From NCBI GenBank assembly GCA_003864495.1, contig ML133411.1, positions 953,237-1,017,236 of the forward strand: 64,000 nucleotides of DNA, read 5' to 3'. The notes under the pieces were generated by a model. It worked only from the letters and a program-made list of their open reading frames with translations, searched no databases and had not been told where the DNA came from. How positions within the stretch are numbered: position 1 is the first letter of the stretch; every line of letters begins with the position of its first letter. The position numbers and the translations under genes were made by a program. Origin of the DNA: Nemopilema nomurai. Lineage: Eukaryota; Cnidaria; Scyphozoa; Rhizostomeae; Rhizostomatidae. Shown here one piece after another: positions 43,725-55,323 of the stretch.

Positions 43725-44326
43725 TGAATTGTTGATTTACCCATCAAAAATGCTATAAAGATTCACAGCCTAAGCACTACACGAAGACGTGTCTGCAGCG
43801 TTATGTAAAGGTTAACTATAGCGCCATATTGTACGTGCTGAGAACATGTCACTTGTGACGTCAGTGATGATCACCCACTCCTGTCGATTTTCGCCTTGAC
43901 TCACAAATAGTCGGGATAATTGTCGTTTCTCAACTTTGGACGCCTATCTCTCAGAAACGGTAAGCGTTATGTCAAAAATTTCTTCAATACCCTTATTTTC
44001 TCGACACAAACTTCAATTTTAGCTACACTTTTTTGTGCATGTCAGTTCTCCTTTAAAGGGCTAATAACATGAAATACGATAATTTGGTAAACGGGACAAC
44101 TTTCAATGCTGAATTTGATAAAATTAGTCAAATTGCAATTTTCAATAGGTTAATACCCCAAAACTTAAAATTAAGAAGGGGCACTCTTAAAAATTACCGC
44201 GCAAGGAAGAAGACTGGAACGAGCTACCATGTGATGAAACAACAGGAACCATTCATGCTTTTGTAATCGGACATATGTGAAGTTGCCGTAGTTGCCGGCC
44301 TGTTTATCGATTGTTTTGCTCCTAAA

Positions 44327-45350
44327 ATGTCTGAAAAGTCGTGGGAATCTGAAGGGTCTCTTGAATCAATCGATGAAACCGAGTTTGTCATTGAAGAAGA
44401 AGATACTGCTGGAACAGGATCTCGAGAGGACGGCCATGATGTTGCAATTGCAGACATGGAAAACCCGTATATTGACGATCCAGTCGCGGATAATGTTTGA
44501 TTGAGGCAGTATAGAGAAAAAAGAGAAATAAAGGATAAAGAAAATAAAGAACTAACTGACCGTTTCGTTGGTAACATGGCTTTGAATGTATGGTACGTAC
44601 ACAAAAGCGATTTCTTATTTGTTTTAGGCCCTTTTCTAATATTCAACGAAAGATGGCTTCGCATTGTCTTGCTCTTGACTGCACGCCTCCAAGACTAAAC
44701 TTTGATATTTATTAGGTGCTCCTGTGGAAGATGTAATACATCACTTCTTGAGAATCCAAGAGAATGCAAATGCTGTAAAGAAGTTGAAGGCTGTGCAAAG
44801 GCGTTGGTTGACGAATTAGTGTTGAGCGAAGCTGGAAACATTTCTTGCGTGACTCAACATCCAGGATTTAAACCAGTTGTTTTAGAAAAATGGTCATTAA
44901 GACAAGCAGCTGATCGTTACAGAACAAAATATTTTACAAAATATTATCAAAAAGGCTCTAAAAACGAGTAAGTGTTTGCCTTCATACCCTTCTTAGCCAA
45001 TGCACTCATTTATGATTTTCATAAACTTTTCTGTTTTGTTATTTTTGTTCTTAAGTTCTGTTGAAAATTGCATCATTTTTGTAGTGAGTTCTGCCTTCTG
45101 ATTAAAACAGTTGAAATTGGTAAATAATGATAATCCCCATACTTGATAATGATTCAAATTTGATGCCTACCAATTTTTTTCAATTTTTTCCAGTTTCCTG
45201 CGAAGTGTGGCATACAGATAATTTACCAGGTTGGTCCACAGAAAGTTAGAAAAGATAAGAATACCACTGCCTGCATGTGCTTATAATGTAATAAGAAGCA
45301 GTTTTCCATCTGATCAAGCATACATGGGATTTGAAGATAACAGCAACTAG
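44327..45350 (+). CDS. P2X7 ballast-domain (P2RX7_C-like) gene of element B
   Basis: Three exons: 44327-44592, 44716-44967 and 45194-45350, with GT-AG introns and a total of 675 bases (225 codons with stop). Exon 1 is acidic (MSEKSWESEGSLESIDETEF) and has one in-frame TGA at codon 58. The exon 1-2 junction encodes VW|CSCGRC. Exon 2 has CSCGRC, ECKCCKEVEGC, then ISCVTQHPGFKPVVLEKWSL. Exon 3 reads FLRSVAYRQFTRLVHRKL then IPLPACAYNVIRSSFPSDQA and YMGFEDN. The Cys positions and the AYRQF/LPACAY/GF words are those of the zinc- and nucleotide-binding ballast domain at the C-terminus of vertebrate P2X7; there is no transmembrane part. Its role in the transposon is unknown. The single stop suggests recent inactivation. 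Confidence 0.8.
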
Positions 45351-46380
45351 AATATTTGAACTTTTTTTACATAATATTGTGAAACTCTCACCAACAAAAA
45401 TTATTTGACAAAGAAGATGAATAACAGTGCAGAGGCACAGACACACAACCAAACAATCAGAAGACAAAATTATTAGTCAAAATTATTATCAAGATTATGC
45501 TTGTTTATAAAGGAATTTCTCCAATAGTTTGGCCCATTAATTACAACTAGCATTTAGCACAACCCAATTCAATGCACGGTTATTCATCTTCTTTGTTTGA
45601 TAGACATTGTGTTGCATTATTATGTCCCTTCATTGGTAGTTTGCACTTCTTGCAGGTAGGCTTGGCACGAACTTTCCTATCACCAACATGTACATGTGAA
45701 GGTTCTGGAACTGAAGATAGTTGAAAAAGTTAATGGAGCCTTTCAAAACTGAATTTAATAAAAAAATTGGAATACTAGGTACATACAGGTAAAAATATAA
45801 TGAAGCCAAAAGACCTCTTAAATAAATTTCTCTATTATCCGTTTGTGTTTGTATTGAATGACAAAATTTGAATTGAAAATTCATTTAAAATCACAAACAA
45901 TCACAAAAAACAAGCTCCATGTTATGTAAATTATACCTGGGTTTGTTGGTGGAATGTCCTGTGTAGCAATTTTGAGTCTTGCATCTCTTTTCTGAATGGC
46001 TTCCCCTCTGGGTTGTTTTTCAAAAATTGTATTAATTGGAGGAGGAGCCATTTCTTTTAGTTTTGTTCTATGATGCTCCAATTCTCCTTCTCTAGCTGCT
46101 GATGCCATTGTATTATAAATTTCATCAATATATGCTAAGGAGAAAAGTAAGCAAAGATGACAAATTCATTACATATAATTGTGATTTTTTCATCATTTAT
46201 TTATAATGCTTGCTTTATATGTCTGATCATACAGTATGGGCACCCTGATGGTGGACCAATTAGCTCATCTTGTTATCATTTCAAATTGATATTCAACATA
46301 AGGGTCCAGCAGGACTACACTTTTACAACAGCTTTTGAATGTAATTTGCATAACCAAGTGAAAGGTATATATAAATATAT

Positions 46381-46524
46381 TGGGCCGTTGGCTCAGTGGG
46401 ATAAGCGTGGGGTTTTCGAAGCAGCAAACTGGAGTTCGATTCCAACCAAGAGTGGTTCAATACAATTGGACAGCACCCTTGTGGAAAGAATTTTCCTCCT
46501 GTCAGCATTTGCCCTATGATTATA
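46381..46524 (+). mobile_element. tRNA-derived SINE
   Basis: The head contains an RNA polymerase III A box (TGGCTCAGTGGG, 46389-46400) and B box (GAGTTCGATTCC, 46432-46443) at tRNA spacing, followed by a ~75-bp non-tRNA body. A 13-bp direct duplication TATATATAAATAT flanks it (46366-46378 and 46525-46537). The anticodon arm does not pair well, so it is not a working tRNA. It lies in the intron between exons 10 and 11 of the Kolobok-like gene. The duplication is low in complexity, which weakens it as evidence. Confidence 0.65.
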
Positions 46525-46779
46525 TATATATAAATATGAAGGTATGTTTTTACAATAAACTTAAGCAGAACATTAGCATTTCTTTCCATTCTGTATACTG
46601 TATATACATACCATAGTTTGGAACAACACGAATGCTTCTCACTGTTGCTTCTCCGTTTTTGAATTTTGGATATGTCACATTCACCTGCTCTGTTCCATCT
46701 TTGTTTCTTCGTACATCACGTAGAATGTTGCAGTTGAAATGAATTGAAGCCAAAGCATGCCTACATACAAAAATAGTGT

Positions 46780-46931
46780 CAGGGGCGGATCTAGAACTAT
46801 TCTGAAGGAGCAGTTGATAAAGAAGCGTGCTTATAAATGTAATAAGTCATTTCATAAAAAAGGGGTGTTTGGCTTCCAACAGGGGGATTCAGAATAGTTA
46901 CAAAGCAGCCAACTGCCCCTAGTTGCCCCTG
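46780..46931. mobile_element. Small hAT-like MITE
   Basis: Ends CAGGGGCGGATCTAG and CTAGTTGCCCCTG are inverted over CAGGGGC, a common hAT-type terminus. 152 bp, no coding capacity. No clear 8-bp duplication is seen. In the intron between exons 9 and 10 of the Kolobok-like gene. Confidence 0.45.
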
Positions 46932-49355
46932 CTAAATCCATTACTGAGTAGTATTATTCAAGGGACACATTCAACAATTTGTTTTCTCAATAAAATGGTT
47001 TATGCATGGGATTACATACTGTGCTCTCTTATTATCCAGTATGTGAGCTTACATAATACCTACTAACCTGCAATGCATTCCAGCATGTGAGAAGTGTATA
47101 ATTTTTGGGCAAAAGTGGTTCAGCACAGAATGAAATGCCTCCAAACAATTTGTCTGTGCAATAGGTGAGGCCTGTCTAACACCTTTCAAAAAACTTTCTT
47201 TCAACACAGCTGATGTCATTTTTTCATATGGTGCATCATCTAGAAGTGTTAAATTTGAATATGAAAAACAAGCAAGCAGCTTTGTGTGTTTTTATGACAA
47301 AAAGATGGATTAAACAATATTTTCGATACAGTTGTATCACCATTATAAAACAACTACACTAATTTATGTAGTTGTGTTAATTAGTCAATAGCACAGTCAA
47401 AACATTTTGCCAATTAATTACCTACAGTTGGGTCATTTGAGAGTTGAATTTGTAGTTTCTGGTAACAAAGATATGATTTTAACAGAGGTAATTGAGTCTG
47501 TCTGAAATGCCTACCTTCATCGAGCCATTTCTTTTCTGTGATATCTTTCCCATGAAGACATTTGTTGAACAATGGTTCATCGAAATTTTCATGCTTGTTT
47601 ATTACATGCTGGAAGAATGCTCTAAACTTTGCCAAGATCACTGCTTCATTTCCATCACGAGTTGTTGTAGCACTCCAGTATAAGTGGCGTATACATGGCT
47701 TTATCCAGTTGAACAGCTCTTCACATCCTTTGGTCTTAGAAATTTTTGTTAGAACTTTCTGGATTTCTGAAACATACAGTAAATCCTGTTTGAAACAGCA
47801 TTTGTATACACTCTTATTTTATATTCAGATTTTCCAGATTTGAGCCTGAAAAATCGCTTTAAGTATGCTTAATTTCAAAACATTTTATGGTCTGATATTG
47901 TGTTTGATATGACAACTGGCTATTCTTTCTGATTTATCTGCAATGTTGCTCACTGTGGCTATCATTCTCAAAAGATTATTTCATGAAAAGATGCTGTTTC
48001 ATATCCCATAGCTTCATCCTTTGTATGATACTTATTTTTTATGCTTGATTTAGGAAGAAATGGAAGTGAATGAAAAACTCCAAGGCTGGGAAATATGCTT
48101 AGTATATGTTTAATCTTTTAATAATGTGAGCTTAAGTAGGCTTATAAGTTTAATGCTCATGAAAATGAGTGTAACAAATTTTGTTGTTTATGCTTCTAAA
48201 AGTTCAATAGAAAATACTGAGTTAAAACCAAAGCAGCAGCTTACTCACTTTTTTTAAATGCCACAGATCAAAATAATGCTTTATATTTGGAAGTTTTCCC
48301 TTCAAATGCTTTGCAATACTCTGATGTCTGTCTGATATGAAGGTCGAAATGGTAAGTCCAGCACCAAATAAATATGCAATGCACCTTTTGAAGCCCTCAA
48401 ATTCCATTGCGGGGCTTTCACTGACCTCATTACTCTGTTAAGCAATATATTTGTGATTATATTGTAGTAGTGTAGTAATAAATACCTAAATAAGAGGTGA
48501 ATATCACAAGCTCTATTAGAAACGTTATCAGATTCCTTTGTGAACCTGTTTTTGGGATCCCCTCTAGTGGAACCCACATCATTCTGTACATTGTTGCAAA
48601 TGTAATTACTATGACCTTTATGAATTTTCAAATGATCATAAAATGAATCACCAGAAAAATGGATTTGCTTGGTCATTCAGTTAATGATCAAGTGAATTGA
48701 AAGCAACAAAAATGCAAAAAATTATCTGGAATTGAAGAGAAGATATAGGTGTACCTGCACAATAGCAAAGTGAATAATCATTGGTATTGTACACAACATC
48801 ATGGAGTATGCTCCAAATTTAGCACTGTGGCCCATGCTGTCATGTCTCCCATCACCAGCCACCACCAAGCTCTCTCCCTTCTGCTGTAATCTCTCTAACA
48901 ACTTTATTTGGTAATTTTGCCAATGTGTATGAATAGCTGGAAACAGAATCTCCTGTCAAAAAATAGAAATAATCTTCTCAGTTTATGTTAAATTGCTATT
49001 GGGTCAGGACCCTAGGAAGCATGTCAAACTTAGAGGGGCATGACAATTAAAGGGCACTTCAATAGAATGACACTTAGAAGGACACTAACTGATTTATCAG
49101 TGAATAATAAGATACAAAACAAAAAATTATCTGCTTGCAAAAATCTCTGACACACAAAAATATTTAGGAAGATGGAAAAAATATGTAATAGTTAAGAAGA
49201 AATATATAATAATGGGAAAAACTTCTTTCAAATATCCAAGGCACTTTGTAATAGGACATTTTTTCCTTAAAAGTAAAATATTGTGGGGCATGTGCCCCAA
49301 GTGCCCCAGGTTCTTACATCTATGTTTAGGGTATGTATGAATATTGTACAAACTG

Positions 49356-52351
49356 CAGGGCTCTCACTTCGCTTCATGTAAAAATCCTTAGAATATCACG
49401 AAAATATCCATAGATTTTTGAAAAATTCCTTAGATGCATAAATTTCCTTAATATGCATAATTTTGGTTTTTTAGGGTGGCCGGCTACAGCCGCACCACCT
49501 TTTTGCAATGTATGTACAAACTTTTATACTGAAAATATATTTGAATGCAATTTATTTAGCTCCTCTTTGTATTAATTTGTTTATTGTATTGTATTAATTC
49601 TCCGTATCATTGGATTAATTTTCTGTAACATTATTTTTGTAGTTTAGTTATTCGTTTCTGTATTTATGACTATAAATTGTTTGTAGTGGAATTTGAATTA
49701 TATGAGACTGAAACTGAATGAAAATTATAACAACAATGAATTAACGTTATTTATAATAATGCAATGATCCAAGCCTTGAAATTGAAATCAAGGAAGAGGT
49801 TGGTGAACTTCAAGAATTTCACGGTGCAACTACGCCAAATGCCGGGCCTGTTTTTTGGCACATAACTGAAAAGTCACAACTGCCATTATTTACAAATGGT
49901 CAACCGCAAAACAGCTGCATTCATGATAAGCCGGAAAACACATCTAACACCAAACTAATCTATTTGCCAATGATTTAGGCAACCAATACCAATATATTTG
50001 GGTGGGGAAGTGCCACACGCTATCTGAAGTTCAGTCAGTATTCTAAAGTTATCTCTGTTCTGGTCTATTCCTGGGTGTTTTCTTGAAAGATGGCAAATGT
50101 TTCTTCTGATGACGAATGTTTAACTCCGCCGAAGAAAAAAGTAGCTCTTCCTAAAAAGACGTACACACAGAAGTTTCGCACTGAATGGCTTTCAGATTCC
50201 GCATTCAAATCCTGGCTAGTTGCCCCTAGACCTGGAAGCAGCGATGCCTCATGCACATTTTGCCAAAAAACTGTGTCTTGTTCAAAAACATCTCTACAAA
50301 GACATAGCGAAACATCACAACATAAGAAGGCAGCTTTGAGTTCAGCAACACAGAGAAGTCTTACAGCTTGCATCCAAGATAAAGTAGAAAAAAACACATA
50401 TAAAGAAACCACAGCAGTGCAAATTGCGTCATTCATTTCGGAAAATAACTTGCCAGTGACCTTGAGTGAGCCACTTCTGAACCTAATAAAGGCAAGAGCT
50501 CCAAAAGACAGCAAAGAAAGCAGTAGTCTAAAAGAAATGCACATGGCAGCAACAAAGTGCTCAAATGTGATTCGACAAGCAACTGGCTTATATTATACCA
50601 AGCAGCTGGTAGATATTTTGCAAAGCCACAAGTTCAGTATTATTCCTGATGAGACTACTGACATTTCATCTGAAAAGCAACTTGGCATCTGCATAATGTA
50701 CATGGATGAAGTAGAATTTACGCCAGTAACACGTTTTTTTGACATGATTTCTGTCGAAGACGGGGGTGCTATGGGACTGCACAAAGCAATTAAGCAAGCA
50801 TTTGAAGGGAAAGGTATTCCAATCAGTAATATTATAGGGTTTTCATCTGATACCTGCAATGTGATGTGATGCAATGTGAATTTAATGGCTTAGCTACGCT
50901 GATGTCAAAAGACATTCCTGGTCTTGTGGCAATAAAATGTAGTTGCCACATGATACATCTGTGTGCTTCACATGCATGTTTGAAGCTTTCTACCTCACTT
51001 GAAGATCTTTGCAGAAACATTTATGCCCATTTTTCAAGATCTTCTCTGAGACAAAAAGAACTTAAGCAATTTCAAGAGTTTGTTGAAGCCGAACCCCACA
51101 AAATCCTGAGCTGTGGTCAAACCAGATGGCTGTCCCTGGAAAGTTGCATTTCAAGAATATTGGAGCAATGGGCTGCTTTACTGCTCTACTTTACAGATTT
51201 TATTGTAAATGGGAAAGATCCATTCTACACAACTGAGTCAATACTAACTGCATTACGTAACCCGTTTGTTCAAGCGCAGCTAGAATTTATGCAATACCAA
51301 TTACACCGGCTCAACAACTTTAACACAATGTTTCAAACAACAGAACCAATGCTGCATCATCTTCGAGCAGAAGTTGTCAAACTGTTGAGAAGCATCATGC
51401 AAGACTTTTTGAAGTTAGAAGTCATAAGAGCAGGCGACCCCTTAACGATAGAGTTTGAAGACAAGTCAAAGCATGTTCCGCTGAAAGATGTCTATATCGG
51501 CATAAACGCTACCAGCACATTATCTTCATGCAGTGACATTGAGAATGCTTTGAAAGTGAGAAGTTCATGCCTTGCCTTCCTGATTGAATCAGTCAAGCAA
51601 ATCAGAAAGCGCTTTCAAGTCAACCAGCCAGTGTTCAGATGTGTAGAATTTTTACTGCCATCAAATGCCGTCCAATGCAAGCCTCCATCGCTTCAAGATG
51701 CATTCACCCTGATGCCATTTTTTAGAACTGTAGCAGACAGTAGCCGTGCAGACTTGGAATGGAGGCAGCAAGCTTTGGAAGAGGGCACCGATATTCTACC
51801 AAATCAAACCTCAACAGCTTTTTGGAAAAACCGACTTGAAGCTAAGATGCTTAACGGCGGTTACAAGTATCCAAACTTGAGAAAAGTGGTAGCAACGGCA
51901 TTTTCATTACCTTTTTCAAATGCATCTGTTGAGCGTTTGTTCAGTTCTTTGAAGCTGGTAAAAACATCCTTAAGAAGCAGTTTGAAGCGCGAGACATTAG
52001 TTGGTTTAATGCACACCAATCAAAGCATGAAGGCAATGGGAATTCATGCACACCAAATCAAGCTGGATGGTATGCTATTAGAACTGGTGCAGAAAGTAAA
52101 AAGCAATGCGACAGATAGTCAAGCGCATGAAATTATTAAAAACGAACTTTCTAAATTTGCCAAAAATTGACACTTTTACACATTTGTAGTTTTGTTCTGT
52201 TTAATATAACTGTTATTTATTGTTTTGTTTTTATTTCTTAATTTGGAAAATTCCTTAAAAAATCCTCAAAAACATATATTCCTTAAAAATATCCTTAAAA
52301 ATCTCCAAAATTCCTTAGTCTAAGGAAAAATCCTTGAAAGTGAGAGCCCAG
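49356..52351. mobile_element. hAT DNA transposon, complete, in a Kolobok intron
   Basis: Ends CAGGGCTCTCACTTC (49356) and GAAAGTGAGAGCCCAG (to 52351) with an exact 8-bp duplication ACAAACTG (49348-49355 and 52352-52359). Length 2,996 bp. Sub-terminal TCCTTA/ATTCCTTA motifs recur at both ends, as hAT transposases need. One transposase gene on the plus strand, opposite to the host gene. It sits 34 bases downstream of the exon 5 donor of the Kolobok-like gene. Confidence 0.95.
50090..52170 (+). pseudogene. hAT transposase, single frameshift
   Basis: ATG 50090 (MANVSSDDECLTPPKKK). Residues ~45-85 form a BED/TTF-like finger (SWLVAPRPG, CTFCQKTVS, LQRHSETSQH). The RNase H core has IIPDETTDISS with the first catalytic Asp (about 50638-50670) and GFSSDTC with the second (about 50838-50858). 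Just after this an extra or lost few bases at 50863-50872 shift the frame; the rest (50866-52170) is fully open, through CSCHMIHLCASHA, TRWLSLESC and the C-terminal dimerisation domain LPFSNASVERLFSSLKLVKT (about 51908-51967). Total about 690 residues, a normal hAT length. No intron. One small mutation separates it from an intact gene. Confidence 0.9.
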
Positions 52352-54431
52352 ACAAACTGTGAAGATATTACTGATTTTACATACTCTTTGATGTCTGAAG
52401 AATGTTGTTAGTGTCATGCATGACACACCCATAATCTTTAAAATATGAAGTGCCTTGGTTGCAGTTCCACCAGCCAACAGTATACCCAAAAAAGAAGGAG
52501 GTTTCCAGCGGGTATCTTGGTGTTTTCCCAAAATGGCTGACTGTGCCATGTGCTGTGCCGATGCTCACATTTGTCATTTGAGCAAGTAAGTTTAATTTTT
52601 GCCATTGTCCCCACTTTTTCAACCTCAATCAAGGGATGATCAGCCTTACAAGTTGGACAAACATGGAAGAGAGCATGGAGTTGTGTCAAGAAAACAATGA
52701 ACTTTGGTTGTTTCCTTAAGCTGCCTATATCATCACTAAAAAAGAAAAAACTCAGTACATAAATTATTTCAGAATTTCTTTATGTCAACAAAGATACTAT
52801 CTTCAACACAACATGGTACAAAAAGCTCAAATGCTACTCCAATGCAAAAAGCTCAATTTTACTTTTCATTGCAGGTACACCCTTTGATAATGCATCAAAA
52901 ACATCACAATAACTGCTTTAGTAATATCAATGTGTTAATATATAATATTTAAGCTGGACCACATCAGATATACATTGAAAAAATCTTTTAGAACTTCAGA
53001 GTATTGAAAGTTAAAAGAATTGCCACATAATGATTGGAAGTTAATATTGCATAAATATATACTTATTCAATGAAATTGAAAAAAAATCCAAAAAGTAAGA
53101 TATTGCACAACTGTGAAAATAATTGTAGCAATAGAAAAGTTACTCACTCGTATTCATCATCAGAAACTGCTTCTGTTGCTCCAATGAACTCTGCTGTTGT
53201 CTCAAAATCAACATCATCTATAGGCTCCTCCTCAACTTCTTCGTGCATACTGTCATTCACTGTATCATTGTCACCATCACCATAATCGTCATCACCATAA
53301 TCATCATCACCATAATCATCATCACCAACATCACCAACATGATCATCACATTCCTGATTACTTCGCACTTGATCTGCAAATCAAAAATTTGAGAAATCAA
53401 AGCAAATTTCAAAAAAACTTCTTAATCTAGAGTGTTTTGTAGTTGATAAAAGAAAAAACAGAATTTGACCATTTTTAATAAGGAGATACAAAACACACCT
53501 CTAGTAGAAAATTTTCTCAAATTATTCAATTTGAATTTAGCCGCCATCCATTGATGCTTGTATTTCCTCACTTGTCGAGTTAGAATAACACAACTTTGGC
53601 AGACTGTTGGGGCTTCCATTTGTGGAACTTCCAATTCAATGGCGTGGGTCTCGTAAGGATTTGACTGTGAAGGAACTCAAGAATCAGCATGCATATTACA
53701 ACCAATGTACTAAGTACAAAATAGCATAAATTTAGCTGCTTGAGATAATCTTGAACTTTCACAACATTCTAAACAATATTTTTATTTTAAAAAATGTTCC
53801 ATAATAGTTCATCTTCATAAAATAAAGTTTAAGTAAAGGTTTTAAAATGATTTTGAATCTCACCAATGCATCAAGCTGCAATTCATCAACAATAGTTTCC
53901 TCGGAGTCCATTTGAACTGAGGCACAACCAGATGGACCTGCCTTGTCTGCAAGCACCTCTTTCATTAACTAAGGAAAGGGATATCAGATGTAGGTAAATA
54001 AATATCTAACAATATAGAATTATCTACTGGCATAGCGAATTAATTTTCAAAATATTTTGAAAATATTCAGCCAGGCTACCCAAAACAGGCCCCCCCCCCT
54101 CACTCCCCACCAACAGTAAATCAAACTTACCTGTCTCTGGCTCCATTCTGTAGGTTTCGATCTCGCTTTGGGCTCAAAGATTGTAGGGAAAGCGGTAGTT
54201 CCGAGCTGATCTGCTACCAAACTTCTACGATACGGCTCATCCATTCCCGGAATGGATGAATATTGCCTCTGGAAATCTTCCGCCACGACAATGCTCAGAG
54301 CAAATGACAGAAAATTTAGATTCAGACCATTTTGCTCTTTTTTGTTTAACAAAATCTGTCCATCTCTTCCTCCGCTTCTTGGCTTCGGGCCTAACATCGC
54401 CAAAATAGGGTATCTTGTGGATCGATATCCC

Positions 54432-55323
54432 AGCATGAGCTTCAAATCTTTGATTGGTTAATACAGCAGACACAACCCCGAGTTCTGACCAATGAGATAA
54501 CAAGAAACTGTAAACAAACGCCAACAAAGGCCATTTTTATTCATTTTAGCGCTACCCACTAAAATTGCCTGGTGTAAAATCTGTTACGATAGATTTCAAA
54601 AATTTTAACTGAATCGAGCTCATAAAACGTAAGAGCAAATTTTTTTCGCGAACTTTCTCTATATTCTAAATACTCTTTAAATGAGAGCATCCTAAAGATG
54701 ACGATTGCATTTCTACACTATACACTGCAAACATTTATCTTAATATTTCCTAAACTGAACATAAAAGTCGGGTAGTGAAATAAAATTCTCGAAAACATTT
54801 ATCAAAGAAATCTACATAGACAACTTCATTCGAAAGTCGCTTTTTGTCGAATGATCAGCTTGGTTTTTCATTATGAACTAGGCCAAATTTCTATCATAAG
54901 CATATGTAGCTAACTCACCTACCTAAATATGCAGAAAACGTTTGATGATATACAGCTTGGCGTTTCTGTTTCATTTTAAAACTGTTCATTATCCAGTGAC
55001 AAAGTAACTTTGTAACATCGCAAAGTTATTTCTTTCGCCTGTCTTCATTTCTGCCGACTGGGATTCTGACGTGATTTCTAACTGGCGCGAAAAATCTTGT
55101 CACGTGAGATTTTTTTGAGTTCTTACGTTTAATGAGCTCGATTCAGTTAAAATTTTTGAAATCTATCGTAACAGATTTTACACCAGGCAATTCTAGTGGG
55201 TAGCGCTAAAATGAATAAAAATGGCCTTCGTTGGCGTTTGTTTACAGTTTCTTGTTATCTGATTGGTCAGAACTCGGGGGTGTGTCTGCTGTGTTAACCA
55301 ATCAAAGATTTGAAGCTCATGCT
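54432..55323. mobile_element. Mutator-like MITE inside the THAP exon (9-bp duplication)
   Basis: Two 202-bp inverted repeats (54432-54633, 55122-55323) with about six mismatches, starting AGCATGAGCTTCAAATC. A 9-bp duplication CGATATCCC flanks it (54423-54431, 55324-55332). Long TIRs and 9-bp duplications are typical of Mutator-like elements. No transposase inside. Removing it with one duplication joins the host THAP codons in frame (DHEH|GIS|IHK). A second copy begins at 63473. Confidence 0.9.

Larger units (their letters stand above)
42527..44052. mobile_element. Small TTAA-type Kolobok-like element (A)
   Basis: Inverted ends AGGAGAACTGGCACGC (42527) and GCATGTCAGTTCTCCT (to 44052), flanked by TTAA (42523-42526 and 44053-44056). 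Length 1,526 bp. A THAP start lies on the plus strand at the left and a P2X7 ballast-domain gene on the minus strand from the right, the same pair as in element B but without the transposase core. The right TTAA is shared with element B. Confidence 0.85.

Noticed and set aside
44327..45350. A P2X receptor channel gene
   Set aside because: Only the cytoplasmic ballast domain is present; there are no transmembrane segments or ligand-binding ectodomain, and it lies inside a transposon.
46381..46453. Functional tRNA gene
   Set aside because: Promoter boxes are present but the acceptor and anticodon arms do not pair and flanking duplications indicate a SINE.
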